The notes under the pieces were generated by a model. It saw only the letters and a program-made list of their open reading frames with translations, ran no database searches and was not told where the DNA came from. DNA of 64,000 bases from Phytophthora quininea (taxonomy: Eukaryota; Oomycota; Peronosporomycetes; Peronosporales; Peronosporaceae). Numbering within the stretch: position 1 is the stretch's first letter; every line of letters starts with the position of its first letter. The stretch spans positions 682,001 to 746,000 of the forward strand of contig JAAVTG010000672.1 of assembly GCA_011947345.1 (NCBI GenBank). The letters run 5' to 3'. The translations under genes were made by a program, and so were the position numbers. Of this stretch, positions 1 through 9,931 are shown in pieces.

Positions 1-601
1 GCGCCGCCGAATCAGCTCAAGCGTGGCGATTGCAGACACACCGTTCAACCAGTTTCGGACAGCAATACCGAGGAGTTAGCCAGGAATTGCGTGGCGTCGG
101 CGACACGGTACTTCCTCGCGACGGAGCTGGACAAAGCCACCGAGAAAAGACTGGTATGGAGGTGGAGATCACGTACCGAGCGTGGAATGACTTGCCGAGT
201 ACAGTCTTCCCGGGCGGCCGCACTGCCGCTGTCGGCGACCGTGCGAGGTATATTCTCAGCAAAGCACACCATGTCAACCTTGCTCTGGGCTTGGGTCGTT
301 GAAAACCCACCACTCTCCATCTCAGGACTCGCGAACAGGGCGATATTTAAACACAAAAACAAATGAAATCTTCGAATGCAAACGAACTTCGTTCAAAACC
401 CAGGGATTGCTTGTATCCTATCCTCTGGACCTCACTGACACGAGCAGAGCTGCTTGTGAACGTTGGGCTGACCACGATCTGTTCGACATTGAAAAGGTAA
501 CCAACCGGTCTCCATTTTGCAATAGTAAATTAGTGTACCGCATTCCACTCTCTTCAGTGATCGCTACCTAGTGCGCGGTGCGTTACGAGGCGCTTTATCA
601 C
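1..601. other. Unassigned left edge
   Basis: No reading frame in this stretch resembles a protein I recognise. Short overlapping open frames exist on both strands (for example 45-362 on the minus strand), but they compete with each other and show no domain or convincing signal peptide. The last part should contain the 3' flank of the minus-strand Q-rich gene that ends at 602. Confidence 0.4.
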
Positions 602-3015
602 TCACACGTCCTCGATCCCGCGCTTCCTCGGCATGTTGGACGAGTTGTTCTCCTTCACAAAATTGGTACCTGGCAACTGGTCGTCAAAATCCAGCTCGGG
701 GAAATCGGAAAAGTCGTTGAGCGAGTCTTCAACGCTCGGCGCCACCATCTTATCGCTCGTGTTGTTGGAGCTAGCGGTGGAAGGGTCGGAGGCTGAAGAG
801 CGACACGTTGCCGAAGGAATCCTAGCACCAGACGACTCCTCTACAGCAAAGTTTTGACTGTGCGAGCCGGGCACGGAGCTGCTCGCTTTCACTGCCTCAT
901 ATTCCACGTCAGTGCGGTTTGACTGGTAATTTTCACCTGGCATTTCGTCTCCAGCCTGTCCTGACTGATCCATTCCTTGGTTTGTGGCAACTTCCTCGTG
1001 GGAAACTTGTTGTGAACTCTCGCCCCCGTTGAATTGGGAGGCTTGTGATGCCCACCGTGGCCCAGAGTACTGCGTATTAGTTCCCATAGGGTAACTCGCT
1101 ACCGCTGGAGAACTATCGCGAGCCGATGGCAAACCGGGTGCGTACGTCGCTACATTTGTGGCTACTGGAGCGTATCCCCTGGGCGTCATGGACCCTGTCG
1201 ACGACGGTGTTCCAGACGACTGGACTTTTCGCACGATGGGGATCACAGTTCCCTGAATGAAGCGCTCGATCGTTGACAGCACTTCGAAGGGCCGTGGCTG
1301 GGTAGCTTTGGGCGGTTCGTTTAAAACATTCAACACCAGAAGAATGTTGTTCTTCACAGACTGAGCTTTCATGCCGTGCACAGTGTTGGGAGGTGCGGTG
1401 TGTTGCGCCAAGGCTCGATGGGCTACCATCAACTGGCCAGAATGCGCAGCCTTCATGACTCGGATCTTCTCCCAGTAGAGCTGCGGGTTTGTTCCCCAAG
1501 TCGCGCCAGTGTTCTGTGAGGAGACAGCAGCATTACTATCGCTGTAGGGCTGGTTATAAGAGTACTGCGGAGTCTGCTGGGAGACTCGCGCACTGCTGCG
1601 TTCTCGAGCTCGTTGCAGTTCGGCTTCTGTAGAGAGATTGGAACTGGCGTAAGGGCTCCCTAGCATTGGCGATCCGTACGGCGACGGGAACCCGGGACTC
1701 CCCATGTTACTGGACGCATTTCGCTGGCTAGTCAGCTCTGTTTCAAGCTGGTTCGCTCGATGTTGCCATTGAGCGAGCGAATTCCTCTGGTTCCACAGCA
1801 ATTCGATGAGCACAGACTTGTCAAAGTGCTGAACTTGGGCAGTAAACTCTTGCAAAGTCGCTGCTCTCTGCTGGGACATCGAGCTCGCTTGCTGCTGGTG
1901 TACGAATTGGAAACTCCCCAGTTGCTGTTGCGCCTCCATCATCGTCCTTGGAGTATTGATTCCGTTCATTTCTCCAGCGTTCGTTGGGGTCGAAAAGCTC
2001 TGGCTGGATACAGCCATGGACGTCGGGGTGGAGTAATACTGATTCCCCATCTGCATGTACACGCCTTGTGTAGCCGCATTCTGCTGGTGCTGTTCTTGTT
2101 GCTGCATGCTGTGATAATAATTTACGTTCTGACTAGCCACTGCCGCTTGAGCATACGCTCCGTCTCCACCACTCATCGACTGTCGCGGTGTGGACATCAT
2201 CGATCCACCGCCGTCCGACTGCGCCTGGGCTTTAGCCAGTGCTTGTGCGTACTCAAAGTGCCGCGACTGCGTCATTTGCTGGACTTGAGCGTGCTCGTTT
2301 TGCAGCTCACTTGTCACTGCTGGCTGAGGCTGCGCATCTGCAGAATGTCCTTCAAAACTCTGCGGCTCGTTGCTTCGTGTCGGCGTGTTCACTTGCGCCA
2401 TCTCAAACTGCATCAGCTTGTTGATCTCCTGCTCCATAGCAGTCACATATTCATCCTAGCAACAGATATTACTAACTTCTAATACAAATAAGAAAATAAC
2501 ATAACAGCATCTCTCTGTACCTTGTTCGTTGCTGTCCTGCAGATCTCCATCTCCAAGGTCGTGGCTGTCTGTCTGACGATCGTATCATCTTGACTTGGAT
2601 GTGTCGACTGCAGCTGTCGATACCTACAACCCACAACAAATATAATAAATATTTACTTTTTTCAAGACGTTGAAACCAATTTCAACCTACACTCGATGGA
2701 GATACGTGCGTCGGAGCTCTCCGTCCTCCGCCGGCAGCAGCTCCTGCTTGGCGACCGGCTCGTCCGTCGTCTCCGTCTCCTTCTTGTCGTCCGACGTCTC
2801 TTCGTCTTGTTTGGGCGTCTCCTTCTGCGCCTCGTCCTCCTTCTCCGGTGGCTTCACTGGCGTCTTCTCTCGGGGCGTCCTGGGGCTGGCTCGGCGCCTC
2901 GTGGGGGCTTCTTGTCGTCTGAGTTCTTCCGGCTGCGACTGCGGGGCGTGCCCTTCCTAGCTCGGGTCGAGCCGGGCTTCTTGGGCTCCGGCGCGGGCGT
3001 CTCCGCGGTCTGCAT
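602..3015 (-). CDS. Glutamine/serine-rich protein, possible transcription coactivator
   Basis: Three exons on the minus strand: 3015-2691, 2623-2521 and 2455-602, with GT-AG introns of 67 and 65 bp. Exon 1 is Lys/Arg/Glu/Pro-rich. Exon 2 joins in frame and leads into a 600-residue protein very rich in Gln, Ser, Thr and Asn. Inside the Q-rich part are a short helical or coiled stretch (LLWNQRNSLAQWQHRANQL) and a less biased segment starting NPQLYWEKIRVMKAAHSG. Near the end is an acidic-hydrophobic patch, FSDFPELDFDD, resembling an activation domain. The composition suggests a nuclear coactivator or Mediator-tail-like protein, but I recognise no named family. Exon 1 breaks frame at a G run (2903-2907; C run on the coding strand) where one more base would join ATG 3015 to the rest. 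The start ATG is inferred. Confidence 0.6.
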
Positions 3016-3351
3016 TTTCCCAACTGATCGCCCGGTTTCCTTTTCTTTCCGATCTGATAGTTGACCTTTCGTGCAAGGATCGCTGTTATCAGAAATTTCA
3101 GAGCGATGGATTGGCTGAAATTAAGCAGCTCAGATAAATGGAGAATTAGCGAAAGACAACTCTGAACACACTCGTGATTTTCAAAGACGGCGAAAATGCC
3201 AGCGTCTTGAAAGGAAACTAAACGTTGGCGAGCCTCCATGTCCATGATACTTTTTCGTTTCTTCCTACTGCTGACCGTCAAACGGTCGACGCGAACGAAA
3301 TCAGATACAGTGGGACAAATCTTGTCTGCACCGTCGACGATCGTCGGTCGA
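3016..3351. other. Intergenic spacer upstream of the Q-rich gene
   Basis: This 336-bp spacer lies between the start of the Q-rich gene and the stop of the CTC1-like gene, both on the minus strand. It presumably carries the promoter of the former and the 3' end of the latter. I see no RNA gene or repeat in it. Confidence 0.4.
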
Positions 3352-6300
3352 CTAGCGACAAAAAGCGTTCACAGCATGGAAAAAGTTACGCTCGAGATCG
3401 CAGTCTCGCGAGACTCTTTGCAGTTCGCTGCGCACGTGCAGTCCGTCCACGCGTTTGGCCTCCAATTTGACGGTCGGAACTGTCTTGGTGACGATCTGGA
3501 TGTCCTTGCCAAACGTGAGCATGGAGGTGCCCTCCCGCTGGTCCGAAGCCTTGTAGAACCGCTGGGCGACCACCGCAAGCGACCGCAGCGACGGCAGACA
3601 CGCGAACACGAACGCGCGCAGTTCGTTCTGGTAGTACTGCTTCTCGCGCTCGGCCTTGCTGGTCGCGAACGAGCCGCCGCCGTTGCCGGAGAAGTAGCTG
3701 AGCTCGTCGACGTACACGGACAGAATCTCTTCAAAGCGACGACGTTGGTTAGCGGTGCAAGTCAGCAACTCCCACGCGACCTCGTCCTCCATGAACAGCT
3801 CGGCCTGGCCGGAGCCGTCGTCGATGATGCAGCGCACCGTCGTGCTCATCCGCGTGCGTGTCTTGAAGGCGGGATCAGATGGCTGCAGGTGTTGTCGCCA
3901 CAAGCAATCGCGGTGGAGTGCTGCTCCACCCTGCGTCTCTGGGTGTTTCCAACACCCCCGTCGCCTGTCCAGCTGCAGCGCTTCATGGCAAGCTCGGCAT
4001 CGTCGCTTCAGCACGACGTAGTTGATGTGCACGGCTTCAACGACGTACCGATACAGTCTGCGGTCGACACACGACGAATTGTAGAGGCTGTTGAGGAAAG
4101 TAGTGTCCATGGAGCCATACAGGTTGGCGTCGGCAGGCACCAACAGTTTGGTCTTGTTGGGAGCTGAGCGAATCGTTGTGGCCTCGCTCCAGTTCAAGTA
4201 TACTTTGAAGCTCGACCGGGCAACAAAGCCCTGGAGGCGAGTAAACTCCACCACGTCGTTCGTCTGAACCGCGGCCAACAAGCCAAAGCGGGATGCATCA
4301 ACTCGAACCTCCACGGTATCAAGACGCTGGAGGTCACGAACGCGGAGTACGCACGACAACCGCCTGCTCGGATTGGTTGGCGGCGCTCCGCGAGAACGCT
4401 TTACTCCGATAGTTGCAGTCTGTGAAGAATTCTTGCGCTGGTGCTTTGTCATTGCGAGCTTCCAGTCGTATTGCTTCTTTACGATTAATCCGACCAGTGA
4501 AATGTAGTGAGACTGGTGCAGGTCCGAACGCACTTTCAAAATAGAGCTGGCCCGATCTCCACTATCGTCAATGGAGTCGTGGAGTTGATGACAGAGCAAG
4601 CTACCAACATGGACAAGCTTTTCTGCCTCAAGCTTTCTGTCTTTCCCCACCAGCGGCTCTTTCGGGGAAACGTCTTCCTTCTCGACATCATCCAGCGAAA
4701 GGTACTCCACACTGCGTAAAGAACAACGGACACAGTACACCAGCGGCACCTTTTCACTGTCTCGGAGCCCAGACACCTCGTCATAGTTCTCGATCAAAAG
4801 ATTAAAGTCACGAAATAAGTAAAAGCCATGTTTTGTTGGCGAAGGAACGGGCTCTCCTGTATCATCAACGCAATTCACCCGCAGTGGTAGCGACCCAGTT
4901 CGGTCGCACACCTCTAAGCTGCCACGGTTCATGTCGCCGCGGATGCATCCGAGCAACAAACACCAATCAAGGTCAGCAGCACAAGTTATCTGCACGGAAT
5001 ACGGTTTGTCGGGGTTGCTTTTCATCAATTGCTCTAGTCGTTGCCTTCCAAATATTTTAAGCTCGTGTATTGTCAAGACTCGCCTCGATACGAGCGTCTT
5101 TTCCTTTGGCGACAGTTGAACAGCGCCGCAGTTGCTCGCACCATGCGCATGACATTTCAAAACGTCGCCCCGAGTTTCCGCCTCGCGCTTATAGCCTCCA
5201 TCAAGCAATATTCCAAGCTTCTCGACCACCTTAGCTACTGCTTGTCGTCGTCGGACATGTGGGAAGGACATGAGCGACGATCCACCTTGCGTTGGGGCGT
5301 CGGATGCAAACCAGAATTTAGCGGCCAACAGCTCTAGTATCTCCAGCAACCACATTGTCAGCGTTGTAGATTGGCGGCTGAAGTCGCCAAGATCCAGCCA
5401 TTTTCTCCGAGTTTGGCCCTGACGATACTTAAGACCCTCCACAATACAGGGATTCTTCGGGTCGCACCATGACGTGATTGATAAATGGCTCCTGGAACAC
5501 ATCCCAACCACTAACATTCCTCCGACAGGCGTGGGCCACCGAACAACATGTGCATCCGAGACTTGCACAACCGTTCCTTCGCGAAGACGAATAAACTCGT
5601 GCGCCATCGGAAATCGAAACAAGCACAGAAGGGCACGAGTTCCATCAAGCCCGACCAATTCAATGCACTCATCCCACAAAAGCGTCCCGACTCGTCCTGT
5701 GAAGTCGACGAGCTTGCCACAATACTGAGAAGTTACACGTCTGGAGAACGAGGCATGTGAAGTCCTAATCAGCGACTGGATATTCGACTGCGGTGATGGG
5801 AGCGTCCCCAATACCAAAACTGCTGTCTTCAGTACACTCGACACCGATCCTGGAGAGTTTTCTAGCACGTAGCCGTCAGTCGCCTGCAGCAGAAACATTT
5901 CACACTCTCGAGAATACACTTTCACTAAATCTGTTACCAGCACAATCTTTCTGCGGACGGAGAAATAAATGCCACCGCACATTCGTGACTCCCGCAAACA
6001 TCACACTGACGACACCCCGCTGCGCCAAAGCACTACAACCCGAGAGTTGCTCCATCTCGACGAAAAAGTGGCTGCTTTCTCGGTCTTTCTGCCACGAAAT
6101 TGGACTCACACTTGACACCCATCCCAACACTGCGTGGACACGCCTCCGCTTCTTCTGTTTGTCAGAGCCTTTCGGCGTGATGCATTCTGCCACTTTATCG
6201 GTCCCATCTTTTGTTGTGACTGCAGCCCACGGCCGCGTTCCGGTGTACACCGGCGGTTCTTTGTTGGATAGTTCTTCTCCAATACTTCCTGCACTCGATC

Positions 6301-6909
6301 TTGTGTCCAGCCCGCGTATGGATCACTGCTGGGCAGCAACGCAACGTTTTCCTCGTCGTGTACTTCGAGAAACATGGAGGTGTTCGTCCTCACGCCACGG
6401 AAATGCTTATCCACCAACACCCACTTCTTCACCAGCACCAAGTGATTCACTAGCTGCGGACTTGGATCCAATAAATAGCTCGGGAGTTGGGAACTTGCAT
6501 CACACAATTGTAAACCGTGAGAACTGTCAGTGTCTTCTCTGAGCCGGAGGAACCCAGTGAGCCACAAGCGACTGGACGAGAAGGTCACAACAGAAGCCTC
6601 GGCGGCGCTTCCAGACGACATTCGGCGCTCCTCGTTACAGCCAACTTCGTGCAGGATAATCCCATGCTGTAGTAGATATCCTTTGGAGTCTTCATCAACT
6701 TTGGCAGCCTCAATAACACGCAGGAGCTTCCCCACACTCCAAACGTCGAGCGACGGGAGGTTTGTACAGCCAGCAGCGAACTGTTCCTTCTTCCTACAGG
6801 CACAGCAAGTGTGTGAGAGGTTGTTACAATAGAATACACCTTCAGAAGGGGCGTGCTACCATCGCTCCTGCTCCTGCAGCAGCTTGAGCTTCACCTGATC
6901 CTTGTCCAT
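3352..6909 (-). CDS. CTC1-like OB-fold telomere/replication protein, copy A
   Basis: Large protein of about 1,160 residues on the minus strand. Exon 1 (6909-6860) encodes the basic start MDKDQVKLKLLQEQERW. A 66-bp GT-AG intron (6859-6794) follows, then one long exon ends at TAG 3352. Successive beta-rich segments look like OB-folds, for example GKLVDFTGRVGTLLWD followed by VVQVSDAHVVRW, and a late one with IIDDGSGQAELFMEDEVAWE. Just before the last is a Cys/His cluster, RCRACHEALQL then H and C residues, like the zinc ribbon of RPA70/CTC1 C-terminal OB-folds. Length and layout fit CTC1 of the CST telomere complex. An RPA1-related or other OB-fold protein is the alternative. Frame breaks: one missing A (coding strand) near 6258-6260, shared with copy B, and one extra A near 5956, absent from copy B. 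This copy keeps its complete 3' end. Confidence 0.55.
3385..6909 (-). repeat. Left arm of a 3.5-kb inverted repeat
   Basis: This arm matches 9932-13471 on the opposite strand almost base for base, including the 66-bp intron. The match begins exactly at the ATG (6909 here, 9932 there). It ends at GAGCGTAAC, 33 bp before the stop codon of copy A. The sequences diverge completely outside these limits. I can see all indels: +1 A here near 5956, and in the right arm +TC and +T (near 11672-11688), a 15-bp tandem duplication near 12210-12239, -1 near 12190 and -1 at 12898-12901. These sum to the observed 15-bp length difference (3525 versus 3540). A few substitutions also exist. Confidence 0.95.
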
Positions 6910-7021
6910 TGGGTGCAAGACTAGATGTTCTAATACAGAACTCTGACGTCACTATTCTTATAAAGGGATATGTAGCTTTCAAACGGCACAATCGTGCAGT
7001 TGTCATCTCGCTTCCGTCGCC

Positions 7022-8166
7022 ATGGAGCTGTCTCCGCAGGTGCTCAAGTACGCCAGCCTCTGCGTGCTGTGCGTGCAGAACAGTCTGCTAGCGATCCTCA
7101 TGCGGCTCTCCCGGGTCGGCGACTTCCCTCGCTTCAACCCCGCCACCGCCGTGTTCGTTGGCGAGGCGCTCAAGCTGCTGACCTGCTTCGCCGTCCTCTT
7201 CCGAGTGAGTTTACCAAATAATTGTTACTGTTATTTGTTACTGAACCTGCCTGCTATTGTTGCTGAATTACAGGAGTTCGGGGAACTGCAAGAGCCGCAT
7301 CGGCGGAAGAGAATTGGGGAATCTTTCAGGACCATCACAAATGTGTGGGAGTTGCTGCGGGTCAGTGTTCCTGCACTGCTTTACGTGGTGCAGAACAACC
7401 TCCAATACGTAGCAGTGTCTAACTTGGATGCACCCACGTTCCAAGTCACGTACCAACTCAAGATCCTCACGACGGCCATTTTTTCAGTGCTGATGCTGAG
7501 GAAGACAGTGTTGCCGACCCAATGGGGAGCTATTGTAACGCTTATGATGGGCGTAGCACTCGTGCAATTGGACGAGACAGAGCCATCGCCTAGTGCTGCA
7601 AAGGAACATAGTGCTCAGAGCACGACCAAGGGACTGACGGCAGTTGTTGCTGCTTGCATTTGCTCGGGTTTTGCGGGTGTGTACTTTGAAAAGATCCTTA
7701 AAGGTACTGGCTCCAAGACGACGTTGTGGGAACGGAATGTCCAGATGTGCTTCCTCGGCATGACACTTTCCGGCGGTGGACTTGTGTACAATGATTTCGA
7801 CTGGATGATGACCAAGGGTTTTTCTATGGCTATCGTCCGGTGGTGTGGGCTGCGATCAGTCTGAGTGCATTCGGTGGTCTGCTCACTGCCGTTGTGGTCA
7901 AGTACGCCGACAATATCCTGAAAGCCTTTGCTACTTCCATCGCAGTGGTGCTTTCCGTCATCATGTCGATCTTCGTATTCGACAAAATACCTACCGGTCA
8001 GTTCGTGATCGGAGCTATCCTCGTCAACGGCTCGGTGTATGTCTACAGCAGAGCCCCGACTGGACCAAAGGGCATCTTGAACCTGTGCTGCCGCTTACAA
8101 CGGGGAAAATCGTTCACGACGCCAAACGCATTGCCTAGAGCGCATGCTTTTCTTACTAATAACTGA
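7022..8166 (+). CDS. Nucleotide-sugar transporter (SLC35A type)
   Basis: Exons 7022-7204 and 7274-8166, separated by a 69-bp GT-AG intron. The protein has about ten hydrophobic helices. It carries the hallmarks of the UDP-galactose/UDP-GlcNAc/CMP-sialate transporter family: NNLQYVAVSNLDAPTFQVTY in the first half, GFAGVYFEKILKG in the middle, and KYADNILKAFATSIAVV near the end. Such proteins exchange nucleotide sugars for nucleoside monophosphates across Golgi or ER membranes to feed glycosylation. Substrate cannot be read from sequence. The frame breaks at a T5 run (7819-7823): one more T gives KGFFYGYRPVVWAA and restores one 360-residue protein. The gene lies in the spacer of the inverted repeat, divergent from CTC1 copy A with 112 bp between start codons. 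Confidence 0.88.
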
Positions 8167-8259
8167 TAAATACATTGTGATCAGTCTTTCCTTATGCCAA
8201 TTTAGTAGTTTCGCTCTGACGCCTCGATCTTCAAAACCGTTTTCCCTGGACCGGAGTAC

Positions 8260-9093
8260 ATGAATCGCTTCTTCGTCGTTCTCTTTGCAGTGGCCTTCGC
8301 TGTCGTAGTTGGCGAGTTACAAGAAGCGATTATCGATGACATCGTTGACATCATGGGCAAAAGTGAGAAAGGTGCAACACCAGAGCTGGAGCAAACGCCG
8401 TGGCGAGAAATATCTGTAAGCATTTCGAGTTCACGACACCAGTAGCTAGATGATTCACCTTCATTTTTGTTGGCCAGATTTCGTCCGGATTGTTGAGCTG
8501 GTTCGAAATTCCTTTCCATAACTTCCTCGTGCGTGAAGCATTGTGATAAAACATCGCGGCAATATTAATTGTTTTACTAACTGTACGCTTTACACAGAGC
8601 ATCAACGTTGCCATGTACACCAATTTCTTGCAGCGTTGCGAGAATGAACCAGGATACGAAGACAGGATCACACGAAATGTCAGCGCGATGCAAGCGGTAC
8701 GGTTACTACATTTTCTACTTAGCAACAACCTTTTATAACATTCATGCCCTGCAGTTCGTTGCTTTCGTTGTGATCGGCTACACTGCTGTAGCGATGTGGA
8801 TTGGCCCGATCACTTTCTCTTGTTGGCAGCGCCGCATCCTGTTGGTCACGTACGCCGAGGCTGGACTCGTGCAGCTCATCTTCCTCGCACAAACCTTCGA
8901 CTACATGACCGTCCGGTCCGCGTATCCGCTGACTCTTTTGCTCACTGTGGGTTTCTTCGTGAGCTTCAACTCCACCAACGCGCTGCTTCTTCTCGAACCC
9001 GACGAGCCGGAACCATCTCCAAGCGAACAAGACGAAATCCTCCAGTCATCTTCCACCCGTGTCGTCACTTCCAAACGAGCTCGCTGCTACTGA
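8260..9093 (+). CDS. Small secretory-pathway membrane protein, unknown family
   Basis: Four exons with GT-AG introns give one continuous frame. Exon 1 starts at ATG 8260 and ends near 8413. Exon 2 begins after GGCCAG near 8478 and ends near 8532. Exon 3 spans about 8598-8697 and exon 4 8755-9093. The protein begins with a clear signal peptide (MNRFFVVLFAVAFAVVVG) followed by an acidic stretch. After a short luminal segment come about three hydrophobic helices, including FVAFVVIGYTAVAMWIG. The cytosolic tail is Ser/Glu/Pro-rich and ends in Arg/Lys and RARCY. About 200 residues in all. I recognise no family. The tail ends 35 bp from the stop of the convergent DUF4604-type gene. Exon borders are read by eye and could shift by a few bases. 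Confidence 0.6.
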
Positions 9094-9127
9094 TCTTGCA
9101 ACTTCTTAATTTCTATGCTAAACAAAA

Positions 9128-9519
9128 TCATTCGTCGTCCATAGAAAATGACAGCAACTTCTTGTTGCTGAGCGTGGGTCTGTCAGTGCGTTTGCGTTTC
9201 TTCTTGGGCTTGTCGGTTGCTCCCATTTGCACCACCGTCTGGCCCGTCTTGATCTTCTTTTTAATATTTTGTTCTTCCTTCTCCTCTTTTGCTGTTTCTT
9301 GGCTAAATACTCGTCCATGGCTTTCTGTTGCACTTCGTCCAGCTCATCGTCGTCTTCTGCGTCCTTGGGCAGCGTCGCAAACTTGGCCTGGATGGCTGGC
9401 GGCTGGTGGTATTTCTGCAGGAACTTGGGGATCACACGCGTGAACTGCGGGCCATTGCCCTTGCCTTTGGCCGCTCCTTTGACGGCATTTAGCCCCGGAA
9501 GCTGCCGTCCTCTCGCCAT
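9128..9519 (-). CDS. DUF4604/KIAA1143-type small basic protein
   Basis: Single-exon protein of about 130 residues on the minus strand. The N-terminal region contains FTRVIPKFLQKYHQPPAIQ, resembling the conserved start of the DUF4604 family (human KIAA1143), where a PxFLxR/K motif lies near the N-terminus. The middle is acidic, followed by a Lys/Arg-rich nuclear-type stretch. The extreme C-terminus reads KKLLSFSMDDE, closely like the LLSF-acidic ending of that family. The frame breaks in an A4 run (T4 at 9287-9290). One more A switches to the frame with KPKKKRKR and the family-like C-terminus, so I take 9128 as the true stop. The biochemical role of this family is unknown. Confidence 0.72.
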
Positions 9520-9582
9520 TGATCATCGTCCATTATTTTTCAAAAATAACTGGAACGAGGTTATTGGAGAGGTTATTGGACC
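9520..9582. promoter_or_regulatory. 63-bp bidirectional promoter
   Basis: Only 63 bp separate the start codons of two divergent genes (DUF4604-type at 9519 and the 56-residue protein at 9583). The interval contains two direct ATTGG motifs (inverted CCAAT boxes) near 9561-9579 and an A/T-rich imperfect palindrome, ATTTTTCAAAAAT, near 9534-9546. Promoter function is inferred from position. Confidence 0.55.
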
Positions 9583-9753
9583 ATGTCGCCGCTCAAGAAC
9601 TACTTGTGGGGACAGCGCTGGAACATCCTACTGACGACGCAGCTCATCTTCACCTGCGGCATTGTGGCCAAACGTTACCAGGAAAACCAGGCCAAGAACG
9701 CCGTCGGAGTCTCCCAGACGAGAACACAGCCCAAAGAGCTCAAGGACCAGTGA
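9583..9753 (+). CDS. 56-residue single-span membrane microprotein
   Basis: ATG 9583 opens a 56-residue frame ending at TGA 9753. The start MSPLKNYLWGQRWN is followed by a hydrophobic segment, ILLTTQLIFTCGIVA, long enough for one membrane helix. A basic-polar tail follows, KRYQENQAKN, ending in KELKDQ. The layout (short N-terminus, one helix, positive charge after it) suits a mitochondrial inner-membrane or ER tail-type small protein. I recognise no family. Supporting evidence is the intact frame, an ATG placed just downstream of a divergent promoter, and balanced amino-acid use. It is too short for usual gene finders. Confidence 0.55.
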   Translation: MSPLKNYLWGQRWNILLTTQLIFTCGIVAKRYQENQAKNAVGVSQTRTQPKELKDQ

Positions 9754-9931
9754 GAAGGCAGCACTAGAGACAGAAAGCTCCAGAATGTCATTCAACAGAG
9801 CTCAGCTATAGCTACTACAGACCCTTGTCCATTACAGATGCCTGATAGCGATGCCTTCTACCGATAACCTCGCCGCCATGACTAGTTAACGTGAAATTTC
9901 GTTGCGTATTGTCATTTTTAGAATTCCATCG
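9754..9931. other. Spacer before CTC1-like copy B
   Basis: This 178-bp stretch separates the microprotein stop from the ATG of copy B. It shares no visible similarity with the promoter side of copy A (6910-7021). The second copy therefore arrived without the original promoter and must use new upstream DNA if it is transcribed. Confidence 0.5.

Noticed and set aside
3238..4167. 309-residue plus-strand frame opposite CTC1-like copy A
   Set aside because: It is antisense to a better protein, and the matching antisense frame in copy B is broken differently. No domain.
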